Of a stretch of DNA of 64,000 nt, positions 51,368 to 60,680 are shown one piece after another. Position 1 is the stretch's first letter, and each line of letters begins with the position of its first letter. The stretch comes from Magnetococcus sp. PR-3 (lineage in GTDB: Bacteria; Pseudomonadota; Magnetococcia; Magnetococcales; Magnetococcaceae), in NCBI RefSeq assembly GCF_036689865.1, contig NZ_JBAHUQ010000001.1, forward strand, positions 186,001 through 250,000. Reading direction: 5' to 3'. Under the pieces are notes generated by a model, which was not told where the DNA came from, made no database searches, and saw nothing but the letters and a program-made list of their open reading frames with translations. A program made the position numbers and the translations under genes.

Positions 51368-52511
51368 ACACCACCTCAATATCCCGCTGATTGGGGCGGC
51401 GGGGGTTGGTAATCATACAGGGATCCATCATAGCGTTGTAAGCCAAGCCCGGTAAATCACTACTGCGCACCCCTTTAATGCCCAAGCTGTCCTTTATACC
51501 CACACCATGGGTAAAACTATCAATATGACCCAATAACCGTTTTAATTTGTCATCGGAATTTAAACCACGTAGATCCAACCCCATTCGGTCACCGACGATA
51601 TCAAACCGCTCAGGCACAGCGCGGCTGTTAAAACTCACCACATGTCTTAACAGAATCGCATTACATTCACCATGAGGTAGGTCTAGCATTCCCCCCAAAG
51701 CATGTGCCATGGCATGTACAGCACCTAAACTGGCATTAGAAAACGCCATTCCCGCATGCATACAGCCTAAGGCGACATGTGCCCGTGCCTCAATATCCCC
51801 TGGGTTGGATAAAACCTGAGGCAGATTATGACTGACCAACTCCATGGCCGTCAGTGCATGGGTGTCCGTTAAAGCGGAGCTGGCCGATGAGACAAAAGCT
51901 TCAACCGCATGAACCAGCGCATCCACCCCAGTACAAGCCGTTAGCATAGGGTCCATGCTTAGGTTGGTCTCAGGATCAATTAAGGCGACATCCGGCACAG
52001 TAATCTTAGAAATAATCGCAAATTTTCGCCGCTCGCTCAGGGCTGTAATAATAGCAAATTGAGAAAGGTCAGCGGCCGTACCTGCGGTGGTGGGTATACA
52101 GATCAAAGGTGGACCGGCATGTTCAATCTGGTCGATCCCCTCATAGTGCCCAATGGGCTCACCGTTGGCGGCAACCACTGCAATGCCTTTGGCACAATCC
52201 ATAGGACTGCCCCCACCAACGGCCACAATAACATCACACTTCTCTTCTTTAAAAAGCTTAGCGCCCTGTTCAACCTCTTCATCACGGGGGTTAGGCGTTA
52301 CCTGGGCATATACAACAGATTCAATCTTCGACTCTGTCAGTAACTGCTCAACCTCCCCGACCCAACCAGCAGCCATAACACCGTGATCAGTCACGATCAA
52401 TACACGGTTGCCTGCATAGTTGCGCACATACTGGCTTACCATCTTGCGAGCCCCGACCCCAAAAACGGTTTCCGGCACCACAAACTTCCTTAGTGTGCAG
52501 ATATTCTCCAT
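51351..52511 (-). CDS. ercA: ErcA-like iron-containing alcohol dehydrogenase family protein
   Basis: A start at 52511 (GGGGG site at good spacing) gives 386 residues beginning MENICTLRKFVVPETVFGVG, which is the N-terminus of the ErcA group; the frame could extend upstream without support. The fold is group III Fe-ADH: GGGSPMDCAKGIA binds the dinucleotide, TTAGTAADLSQFAII is the middle signature, and metal ligands lie in DALVHAVEAF and AMAHALGGMLDLPHGECNA. In Pseudomonas ErcA is tied genetically to regulation of ethanol oxidation and sits near two-component genes. Here it leads a unit with a c-di-GMP phosphodiesterase gene and a cyclotransferase-like gene, and a 19-bp repeat array lies upstream. 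Confidence 0.85.
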   Translation of the reverse strand: MENICTLRKFVVPETVFGVGARKMVSQYVRNYAGNRVLIVTDHGVMAAGWVGEVEQLLTESKIESVVYAQVTPNPRDEEVEQGAKLFKEEKCDVIVAVGGGSPMDCAKGIAVVAANGEPIGHYEGIDQIEHAGPPLICIPTTAGTAADLSQFAIITALSERRKFAIISKITVPDVALIDPETNLSMDPMLTACTGVDALVHAVEAFVSSASSALTDTHALTAMELVSHNLPQVLSNPGDIEARAHVALGCMHAGMAFSNASLGAVHAMAHALGGMLDLPHGECNAILLRHVVSFNSRAVPERFDIVGDRMGLDLRGLNSDDKLKRLLGHIDSFTHGVGIKDSLGIKGVRSSDLPGLAYNAMMDPCMITNPRRPNQRDIEVVYEEAL

Positions 52512-52609
52512 GGCTGGCCCCCAATAACACGCTTTTATGGTGTTAATCTCCCATACTTTCCCACCTTTAAGCATACGCTGACCATGAAAGATGCAGAAAT
52601 TCAAATCGC

Positions 52610-52662
52610 TTATCCTGCATAAGGATGTTTATCCTGCATAAGGATGTTTATCCTGCATAAGT
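52610..52662. repeat. Array of three 19-bp repeats upstream of the ErcA-like gene
   Basis: TTATCCTGCATAAG recurs at 52610, 52629 and 52648 with GATGT between copies, a strict 19-base period. Each copy contains the short palindromes ATCCT-N5-AGGAT or TTAT-N5-ATAA. The array lies about 100-150 bases upstream of the ErcA-like start, in a promoter-proximal position on the minus strand. It looks like a multi-site operator; there is no unique spacer, so it is not a CRISPR array. Confidence 0.75.
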
Positions 52663-53013
52663 TAAGTTGCACCTTAGGAATTTGCTGTTTCAAATATAAA
52701 AAACTAAGTTGCTATGGAGAATCAGGCTGTTGCGCTGGAAAAAAAGCGATGGGGGGGGAACGTCAAGAAAGGTAACAGACCGTTTATTCCCCTCAACACG
52801 GGGAACGAAGGAGATCAATAAAAGAGGTTTTTCGTTCAATTTTTACCACGATATTGTCCATATCATCTCATTTTCCACGGTTGCAGCTTCCCCCCCCTAT
52901 TTCGGCATAGAGGGATAAGGGGGGCACCCCGCTTTAAAGAAGGCAAGTAGAGATCAAGTTAAGGTATGTGCGCCTTCTACCCTTTAAATGCATTGCAAGC
53001 CCGACACTCCTCT
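52663..53013. other. Intergenic region between the repeat array and the REC-kinase-REC gene
   Basis: About 350 bases without a credible gene. It contains runs of eight G (52751-52758) and eight C, a TTCCCC / GGGGAA stem at 52787-52805, and a short hairpin around 53003-53023 that overlaps the stop of the next gene but has no U-run. I see no RNA gene. Confidence 0.35.
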
Positions 53014-54573
53014 TTAGGGTGTCAGCAGGGTTTTGGGGTTACTCAAAGCTTCAATGACCTCAAGCAGACGCTGTTTACGGATCGGTTTGGAGAGAAACAG
53101 CGTGCACCCAGCGGCTTTAGCATCCGCAACCGCATCGGCCATCGCATGCGCCGTTAATGCGATAATGGGGATGGTATCCACCCCAGCTTCACGCTCCCAA
53201 GTCCGGATTTGCCGGGTAGCCGCGTAGCCATCCATCACCGGCATTTGCACATCCATTAAAATCAGATCATACGCCCCTTGACGATAACAAGAGAGAGCCT
53301 CTTGCCCATCACGGGCAAAGGTAAGCTGGTGGGTGCTCTCTTTAAAATAGTGCTTTAACAGCAGTGCATTATCTTCAGCATCCTCAGCCACCAGTATCGA
53401 GAGCCCAGGGGTATTGGTGGGCTCTTTTGGCTCACGCACATGATCGCTCTTCGGTGCCTCAGGATCCTCTTGCCAATGGCCAAAAGGGGCTACCACACAA
53501 AAGGTACTACCATGACCCTGCTGGCTTTCAACCGTAATCGTGCCTTGCATAAGCTCCACCAGCTGACGGGTAATATGCAGCCCTAGCCCCATACCACCAT
53601 ACTGACGGGTTAAAGAGATATCAGACTGGCTAAACGCTTCAAAAATACGCTCTTTATCTGCGTCCCCTATACCAATACCGGTATCCTTAATCGTAAAGGA
53701 TAGGCCCTGGGCATGGTTTTCAATCCGTAAATGCACCGCACCTTCATGGGTAAATTTAACCCCATTACCACAGAGGTTAACCAATATTTGTGTTAAACGG
53801 TGACGGTCACCAACCAACTGATTACCCACCGATGGGTCTGTCTCTATGTCAAACTCAATCCCTTTGGAGCGAGCACGTTCACCCACCACAGCTTGAACAA
53901 CGGCCACCACATCAGCCAAACGAAAATTACCCGCTGAGAGAGTAAACTCCCCCTGCTCCATATCACAGACATCCAAGATGTCATTAAGCAGGGTTAACAG
54001 ATCCTGACCAGCCCGATTTTGAGAGGCGACATACTCTTTTTGTTTGTCCGTCAACGGGGTAAGGTTCATGAGCTCGTTCATACCCATGATGGCATTCATC
54101 GGTGTACGAATTTCATGACTCACCATGGCCAAAAAGGCATTCTTGGCATGATTGGCCGCCTCAGCGCGCTCTTTTTGTAGACGCATCCGGGCTTCATTAA
54201 TAGCCGTTAGATGAATGCTCAAACGTGCGGTAATAATGGGCGGGCTTACCGGTTTGGCAATATAATCCACAGCCCCCAATTCCAACCCAAAAGCCTCATC
54301 TTCCACCGTACTTTTAACGGTTAAAAAGATAACGGGAATCTCTTTGGTCTCTGGGTCGGATTTAAGACGGCGACAGACTTCATAGCCATCCATTTCTGGC
54401 ATAATAATATCCAGTAAGATCAAATCCGGTTTGGGATCCGTCTTAGCCAGGGCAAGGGCACGCTCACCACTTTTGGCCACACAGAGCGCATGCTCTCCAT
54501 TAAGGATCGTCACGATGTGATCAATGGTTGAACGCTCATCATCCACGACCAAAATCTTGGCTTTTTTGGACAT
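53014..54573 (-). CDS. Soluble hybrid kinase: REC-HisKA-HATPase-REC
   Basis: The ATG at 54573 (MSKKAKILVVDDE) has a GGGGA site and starts exactly at the receiver; the frame is open ten codons further. The 519-residue protein has a first receiver with Asp55 (LLDIIMPEMDG), HisKA with His153 (MVSHEIRTPMNA), an ATPase domain with NLCGNGVKFTH, DTGIGIG and GGMGLGLHITR, and a second receiver with Asp441 (LMDVQMPVMDG). It lacks any sensor domain, so it probably works as an intermediate whose input comes by phosphotransfer. It is followed on the other side by the giant three-sensor kinase gene, which is upstream in transcription (34-base gap to its stop from the first ATG), so both may be co-transcribed. 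Confidence 0.88.
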   Translation of the reverse strand: MSKKAKILVVDDERSTIDHIVTILNGEHALCVAKSGERALALAKTDPKPDLILLDIIMPEMDGYEVCRRLKSDPETKEIPVIFLTVKSTVEDEAFGLELGAVDYIAKPVSPPIITARLSIHLTAINEARMRLQKERAEAANHAKNAFLAMVSHEIRTPMNAIMGMNELMNLTPLTDKQKEYVASQNRAGQDLLTLLNDILDVCDMEQGEFTLSAGNFRLADVVAVVQAVVGERARSKGIEFDIETDPSVGNQLVGDRHRLTQILVNLCGNGVKFTHEGAVHLRIENHAQGLSFTIKDTGIGIGDADKERIFEAFSQSDISLTRQYGGMGLGLHITRQLVELMQGTITVESQQGHGSTFCVVAPFGHWQEDPEAPKSDHVREPKEPTNTPGLSILVAEDAEDNALLLKHYFKESTHQLTFARDGQEALSCYRQGAYDLILMDVQMPVMDGYAATRQIRTWEREAGVDTIPIIALTAHAMADAVADAKAAGCTLFLSKPIRKQRLLEVIEALSNPKTLLTP

Positions 54574-54637
54574 CACCATATTCCCCATAATAGGCAACTG
54601 CATTGTGGGCCTGACCCCACTTTAATGAACACCCCAA

Positions 54638-57600
54638 CTATACCAGCCATGCATCCAACTGTTCGGATGCTGCTTCAAACTCATAATCTTGCAATAGATT
54701 ATCCAGTTGATCCAGTCTGTTTTTCATTTCACCCTGTGCAACCACGGTTTTTAAGGATGCAATGACCTCTACAGCATCAGGATCTCCGGCATGGATCAAC
54801 TGTTGCAGCGCCCGTAGCTGTACCTGTAAAGCGGCATCATCTAAAATCTCTGTTTGTGCGCTGGCTTGCAGAGGGGGTTTAACCTCGCTTAACGGTTGAA
54901 GGCGGTTCATAACAGCCTCCATCTCTTCAATCAATAGGTTAAACACACGGGTTGCTGCAACATCACGCTTTTTCTCACCATGCAGTTCCAAGCGTTTGGC
55001 CAAGGCGTGCAGTTTCATGGCACCAATACCACCCGCCACCCCAGCCAGCGCATGGGATAGACGGGCCATCTGCACCCACTGTTTTTTGGCCACCAGCAAG
55101 CCCAACTGCTCAACATCCTTACCGTGGTCTGCCACAAAAGCGCCCATTAAACGGTTAAGTAAAGCACGGTTCCCCGCCCCTTGCGCCAACGCCCACTGAA
55201 TGCAGATATGCTCATCACCAGCGGGAAGCGCAATCCCCTCCTGCTCTGTGGCATCGGTTGCACCTTGAATACCATACTGAAGGGTTGCCATCAGTGTAAT
55301 ACTCTCCACAGGTGCAATCACCCAATCATTCGCCCAACTTGGGCGCGATGCTCCGGCGCTATCTTCATGTTCGACAAGAATGGTAAAACAGTGGGGATAT
55401 AAACTGAAAATATGCCGCACCTGGGGGCTCTCATAACCAGCTCGGTCCACCATAACCAGATCAGGCTGCCAACTGTTTAAGTCATACCGGGTTGCATATG
55501 CCTGTTCAACCTGAACCCCACTTTGCTGTAGAAGATCCTCAATAGGCTCCATGACCGCAACGTCTGAAACCGCCATTAACACCCGTTTACCGCTAAGGGC
55601 ACTACGGCGGCTGGTATGGCCCGGAGGCAGAGAGGGTACAACACCGCCAAGATAACCCAACCAATGTGCCGCCTTTGCATAAAGCAACTCAGGATCAATG
55701 GGCTTGCCTAAATGGTCGTTCATACCACCATCCAAACATTTTTGCCGGTCCTCTTCTAACGCATGGGCCGTCATGGCAATAATGGGAATTTTTGACCAAT
55801 TAGGGTTTTCACGAATAGCTCGGGTGGCACTAAAGCCATCCATAACAGGCATCTGAATATCCATAAAAATCAGATCCACCTGCTCTTGCGCCAACACCTC
55901 TAACGCATGTTGACCATGGTTGGCCGTAATCACCTGTAACTGAGCCAAGGCCAGCATCTCTTGGGCTAGGGCTTGATTGATGGCGTTGTCCTCGACCACC
56001 AACACACGGTGACCGGATAGATCAGGTGCGGCACGCTGCCAAGAAGCCTCTTCCACCATAGGAGCATCCGCTGAGTTCGGCATGAACAACCCGGTTAAAA
56101 TGGTATCGTAGAGGGTCGAAGGGGTAATGGGTTTTTCCAAATATCCTTTAAACCCACAACCACGGGCCGCATCACGCGCCTCTTCATTACCATATGCTGT
56201 GACCATAATCATCACAGGCATGGCCTGAGTGTCAGGTTGCTGTAGATCCAAAATTTTTTGCCCAGCTTCAATGCCATCCATCTGCGGCATTTGCCAATCC
56301 ATCAGCACCAAATCATAAGGTTTGTTCTGCGCCAGTGCATCGTGCGCCATCTGAACACCCGATATACCACTTTCTGCCAGATCTACGTCATAACCAAACG
56401 ATGCCAACATGCTGTGTAAAACACGGCGGGATTCCGCATTATCATCAACCACCAATACCCTCAACCCAAGTGGCATAGGCTGTCGCTCTGGGGTATGGGT
56501 AATGTCTGTATGGCAAATGTGGCTATCCAAAGAGAAGTGGAAACGACACCCCTGCCCTTCCACACTCTCGACCGTCAGCTCCCCCCCCATCATCTGTACA
56601 AGGTTACGGCAAATGCTTAAGCCCAACCCCGTGCCGCCATAACGCCGGGTTATCGAATCATCCGCCTGCTGAAAAGGTGCAAAAAGCGACTCCATCTGAG
56701 CGTGATCCATACCTATGCCCGTGTCGCGCACTTCAAACGCCAGCGTAATATCATCACCACGCTTGGCGGCCAGTTCTACCGTGAGCACCACCTCGCCCTG
56801 TTCGGTGAATTTAATGGCATTATTGACCAAGTTGGTCAGCACCTGATTAAGCCTGAGAGGATCCCCCATAAGGGTACCTGGTACATCCGGCTCCAGGTTA
56901 ACAATCAGCTCCAACCGTTTTTCCTGCGCTTTCAGCCCTTGCAGGCGCATCATACGGTTAATCACCTCTTCTAACTGAAAAGGGATCTCTTCTAAATTAA
57001 GCTTACCTGCCTCAATTTTGGAGATATCTAAAATATCATTAATAATGCCCAGCAAGGTATCAGCCGCAACTTGGATATTGCCCAAATAGTCCCGAAGCTG
57101 GGGCTCCACCGCAATACGCTGCGCCAAGTGGCACATACCGACAATGGCATTCATCGGCGTACGGATTTCATGGCTCATATTGGCCAAAAAGCTGCTTTTG
57201 GCCCGGTTGGCCCGGTCCGCACTCTCTTTGGCTCTCGCCAAGGTCTCCTGATCCCGCTTCATCTGGCTAATATCTTCCTTGATACCAAGATAGTGCGTAA
57301 TCACCCCATCAGGGGATCGCACCGGTGATATCGACACACGCTCCCAAATCAACTCCCCATTTTTTGTCCGGTTCAGGAACTCCCCAGTCCACTCACCACC
57401 CGCCGTGATCTGAGCCCATAATTGGGTATACTCCTCCTCACTTGTATGACCAGATTTGATTAAACGGTTGGTTCGCCCCACAACTTCTGAGGCATCGTAG
57501 CCACTACTTTTACAAAACGTGGGGTTTACATACTCAATGCGACCATCCAAATCCGTAATGACCACAGAGACCGGAGTCTGCTCTACGGCACGATGAAGTT

Positions 57601-59998
57601 TAGAGAGCTCCTCTTCAACACGCTTACGCTCCTCAATCTCTCGACTTAAACGGCGGTTCCATACCATCACCAGCGCCAACACAATGCCAACAACCAGCAG
57701 AATGCTCCCCACCACCTTCCACAGATAAGCCCAATCCATGGTTGTTTCAGTTCTTGGCCGCAGCCAGCTTTGAATGATGGCGTGCTTCTCCGCCTCAGGA
57801 ATGGATTGAATAATTTTATCCAAAATATGACGTAACTCAGGCCAATCCTCACGTACCCCAAAGGCCAGATCCAACTTAAAATCTGTAGGGGTCACAACAT
57901 GCAGGTTCTCCAACGAGAAACGCTCCATAGCCATATGAATGGCTGGAATACTGTCCAGATGAGCAGCGACCTCGCCTCTGGACAGTGCCTGCATGGCCTC
58001 TCCACTTGACCCAAAGGCTCGCCACATAACCCAAGGATACTGTTTGGCCAGCATGGAGATATCCAACACCCCTTGCACAACGGATACGGTACGCCCCTTT
58101 AGATCGACAATCCCTTTCACTAAAGGCGCATCTCTATGCATCATCATCACCAGAGGAAACTGCAGATACGTGCGGGTACTCAACATTTGGGTGGTGTTCG
58201 CCTCCACCGGCGTCATGGCCGCGACCAGATCCAAACGCGCCCTTTGTCGCTGAAGATCAGAGGAATCTTTTAACGTAATGGTTTGCATCTCTGCTTTAAG
58301 ATAGCGGTCCAACAGAGCGATGTAGTCCGATGCAATACCACGATGAAAGCCTGCCCGATCCCGATATTCATAGGGTGCACGGTTATTTTGCACACCTAAG
58401 CGGAGGGTAGGATGCGCTTGCAGCCACCGTTTTTCTTCTTCCGTCAGAACCAGTTCATTGGGGTTACCCACCTCCCCTTTAACCCAGCGTGCCGCCATAG
58501 CCCGTTTTTGTTCAACCGAGATTTGATCCAACCCTTTTTGCAAGATCACTTGCAGGGTTGGCCAATCCTTACGGACCCCAATGGTATTAATGGACCGGCT
58601 AATGGAAACCAGCGCCATCTCTTGCACATTGGTAATCAACTCCTGCTCTAAAAGATATTGCGCCACAGCCCGGTTACCCACATAGGCATCGGCCTCCCCT
58701 TTAGAGACGGCATAAAGCGCTTCTCGGGTATTAGGGCGCACCATAAGGTGTATGGAGGGAAAGTGTTTCATCAACATCCCCGCCACAAAGAAGCCTTTTT
58801 CCACAACCACAGTCTTGCCCTGTAAACTTTTAAGACCCGCTATATAGGGGCTCTCTTTATGGGCAAAAATGGCGTGAGGGACACTGAGATAGGGTGAGGT
58901 AAAATGAAAATAAGGGGCTCTAGCCTCTGTGGGGGTAATCCCCATAACAGCATCAAGCTTTTTGTTTTTCACACCATGATAGATGGTTGACCAATCCCCA
59001 GGGTGCAGATGTAAGACGCCCCCCCCCAACATGGCATCCAAGGTTTTAACCGTATCTGCCCCAATCCCTTGGGGTTGCCCCTTCTCATCGGTAAAGTCCA
59101 TAGGAGGCCATGCCTCCATAATACCAATTTTGATCTTGGGGTTCGCTTTCAACCACGCCTGCTCTTGCGCCGTGAGTTTAAGCGGGGAGATCGACTCTTT
59201 GGCTCGTTTTTCTGTCAGTGCGTTTTGGATCGGTAGCCAACGGTTAAAAATGGCCACCTGTTCGGCCTGGGTGATGGTGGCCAAACCTTTATTAAGAATC
59301 CCCACCAATAAGGGCCAATCTTTACGAACCCCAAAGCGCTGGCCATTGAGCTTCATCTCATAAGCCGCGGCCACCTTTAGATTACTTAAACCGATTTGAC
59401 GGATCACATGGTCGTTTACCCCGACCACCCCCACATAGGCATCGGCCTGACCAACAGAGACCGCCCGCAAACCATCGGCCGCAGTATCGACCATAAAGGG
59501 TAGAATATCGGGGTAAGCATTGAGCACTTTATTAGAACTAGAATATGCTTTGACCAAAGCAATGCGCTTACCCACCATATCTTCCGCAGAGGTAATGGAA
59601 ACCTCATCATTACGGGTCATAATGACCAACGGTGTGGGTAGATAAATAGGGGTAAAATTCAGAAAACTCTCACGTTCAACGGTGTGGGATGCCGTTGCGA
59701 TTACATCAATGGTGTGGTCTTTGGATCCTTGTACAATCTCTGGCCAGCTTAAATCAGGTACAGCTTGAAAGGTAAGCCCCGTGCGCTCTGAGACGATGGA
59801 TAAAATATCTAAGGCAATCCCCTTAAAACCCTCACCATCTTTAAAGCTGTATGGGGCATAACCACCATCGACACCAACACGTACAACGGAGTGTTGGGCC
59901 ATCCAAGCCTGTTCTTCCTCACTTAATGTCACGGGGGAGGCCATGGCGGAGGAGACACAAACAAGCACCCATAAACTTAAAATGGCACGAACAAACAT
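54638..59998 (-). CDS. Giant BvgS-like hybrid kinase with three Venus-flytrap domains
   Basis: A 1786-residue kinase with a signal sequence (AILSLWVLVCVSSAMA). Three bacterial type-3 solute-binding domains follow, each opening with a VRVGV/IKIGI/LRLGV strand near residues 38, 287 and 530. A membrane span lies at about 753-778, then PAS (about 800-910), HisKA with His943 (MSHEIRTPMNAIVG) and the ATPase domain (GGTGLGLSICR). Two receivers carry Asp1234 (LMDWQMPQMDG) and Asp1380 (FMDIQMPVMDG); a third receiver-like region lacks the acidic pocket. The C-terminal Hpt domain has His1649 in LSHALAGVAGGIGA. BvgS and EvgS have two flytrap domains; three is uncommon. No BvgA-like output regulator is adjacent. 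Confidence 0.92.
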   Translation of the reverse strand: MFVRAILSLWVLVCVSSAMASPVTLSEEEQAWMAQHSVVRVGVDGGYAPYSFKDGEGFKGIALDILSIVSERTGLTFQAVPDLSWPEIVQGSKDHTIDVIATASHTVERESFLNFTPIYLPTPLVIMTRNDEVSITSAEDMVGKRIALVKAYSSSNKVLNAYPDILPFMVDTAADGLRAVSVGQADAYVGVVGVNDHVIRQIGLSNLKVAAAYEMKLNGQRFGVRKDWPLLVGILNKGLATITQAEQVAIFNRWLPIQNALTEKRAKESISPLKLTAQEQAWLKANPKIKIGIMEAWPPMDFTDEKGQPQGIGADTVKTLDAMLGGGVLHLHPGDWSTIYHGVKNKKLDAVMGITPTEARAPYFHFTSPYLSVPHAIFAHKESPYIAGLKSLQGKTVVVEKGFFVAGMLMKHFPSIHLMVRPNTREALYAVSKGEADAYVGNRAVAQYLLEQELITNVQEMALVSISRSINTIGVRKDWPTLQVILQKGLDQISVEQKRAMAARWVKGEVGNPNELVLTEEEKRWLQAHPTLRLGVQNNRAPYEYRDRAGFHRGIASDYIALLDRYLKAEMQTITLKDSSDLQRQRARLDLVAAMTPVEANTTQMLSTRTYLQFPLVMMMHRDAPLVKGIVDLKGRTVSVVQGVLDISMLAKQYPWVMWRAFGSSGEAMQALSRGEVAAHLDSIPAIHMAMERFSLENLHVVTPTDFKLDLAFGVREDWPELRHILDKIIQSIPEAEKHAIIQSWLRPRTETTMDWAYLWKVVGSILLVVGIVLALVMVWNRRLSREIEERKRVEEELSKLHRAVEQTPVSVVITDLDGRIEYVNPTFCKSSGYDASEVVGRTNRLIKSGHTSEEEYTQLWAQITAGGEWTGEFLNRTKNGELIWERVSISPVRSPDGVITHYLGIKEDISQMKRDQETLARAKESADRANRAKSSFLANMSHEIRTPMNAIVGMCHLAQRIAVEPQLRDYLGNIQVAADTLLGIINDILDISKIEAGKLNLEEIPFQLEEVINRMMRLQGLKAQEKRLELIVNLEPDVPGTLMGDPLRLNQVLTNLVNNAIKFTEQGEVVLTVELAAKRGDDITLAFEVRDTGIGMDHAQMESLFAPFQQADDSITRRYGGTGLGLSICRNLVQMMGGELTVESVEGQGCRFHFSLDSHICHTDITHTPERQPMPLGLRVLVVDDNAESRRVLHSMLASFGYDVDLAESGISGVQMAHDALAQNKPYDLVLMDWQMPQMDGIEAGQKILDLQQPDTQAMPVMIMVTAYGNEEARDAARGCGFKGYLEKPITPSTLYDTILTGLFMPNSADAPMVEEASWQRAAPDLSGHRVLVVEDNAINQALAQEMLALAQLQVITANHGQHALEVLAQEQVDLIFMDIQMPVMDGFSATRAIRENPNWSKIPIIAMTAHALEEDRQKCLDGGMNDHLGKPIDPELLYAKAAHWLGYLGGVVPSLPPGHTSRRSALSGKRVLMAVSDVAVMEPIEDLLQQSGVQVEQAYATRYDLNSWQPDLVMVDRAGYESPQVRHIFSLYPHCFTILVEHEDSAGASRPSWANDWVIAPVESITLMATLQYGIQGATDATEQEGIALPAGDEHICIQWALAQGAGNRALLNRLMGAFVADHGKDVEQLGLLVAKKQWVQMARLSHALAGVAGGIGAMKLHALAKRLELHGEKKRDVAATRVFNLLIEEMEAVMNRLQPLSEVKPPLQASAQTEILDDAALQVQLRALQQLIHAGDPDAVEVIASLKTVVAQGEMKNRLDQLDNLLQDYEFEAASEQLDAWLV

Positions 59999-60680
59999 CT
60001 CACCCCCTTAAAAGTGCTTCGACAACCTATCGCCCACCAAGCAGGTTTTAGGGCCGTGAAAACAGCTTTCGGTTATTTTTTCCCTCCAACACCCTCCTCT
60101 ACTTCACCATGTTTATGCCTACTTTCCAACATTTGATCACAATAAAAACAACCCCGCACACATTGACCATTGGTTTTTCCCCTGGCAAAAACCCGCGTTC
60201 ACGACACTATGTTTATACAGTTTTTATATGTATTTAAAGACAAGCATAACACAAAATTCTACTAACAACCCTTTTGTACATTTTCATGTGTGTTGTTAAG
60301 CATACTTACCTTTTTTACTATTCTTTTGCATAGCAAAATCAATTTTACTTAAAAAACAGCCAACTCTGACCCATTAAAAGAAGCCACTTATATAACCATT
60401 TACGAATAATCGAAACGATAAATAGGCTGCATTCATCATAAGCTTACCTATCACTCAAATATATATACGTTAAATTTGGTCAATACTTGAATTTTGGTTT
60501 TATTAAATTTTTTAATAACATTGCAGATAGTGTTGTTTTTGGTATCATAACCCCATCTTTTATACAGTTAATCGTATACCGGTGTGAATAGCGGGTATTT
60601 CGTATAAAGGGCTATTGTCCAATATACTTCCGATTAACCGAATAACCGCCTCATCTATGTCGATTGCGAGGTTACAGACC
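59999..60680. other. Divergent intergenic region between the giant kinase and sucA
   Basis: About 680 bases, strongly AT-rich from 60200 to 60550, with no gene I can support. A possible plus-strand promoter is TTGAAT (60487-60492) with TTTAAT (60511-60516), 18 bases apart. Promoters for both genes must lie here. The open frame of sucA runs back to a TTG at 60615 but is probably leader sequence. Confidence 0.35.

Noticed and set aside
52610-52662. CRISPR array
   Set aside because: The units abut with a 19-base period and have no unique spacers; no cas gene is present.
53003-53023. Hairpin as terminator of the REC-kinase-REC gene
   Set aside because: It overlaps the stop codon and is not followed by a U-run on the minus strand.
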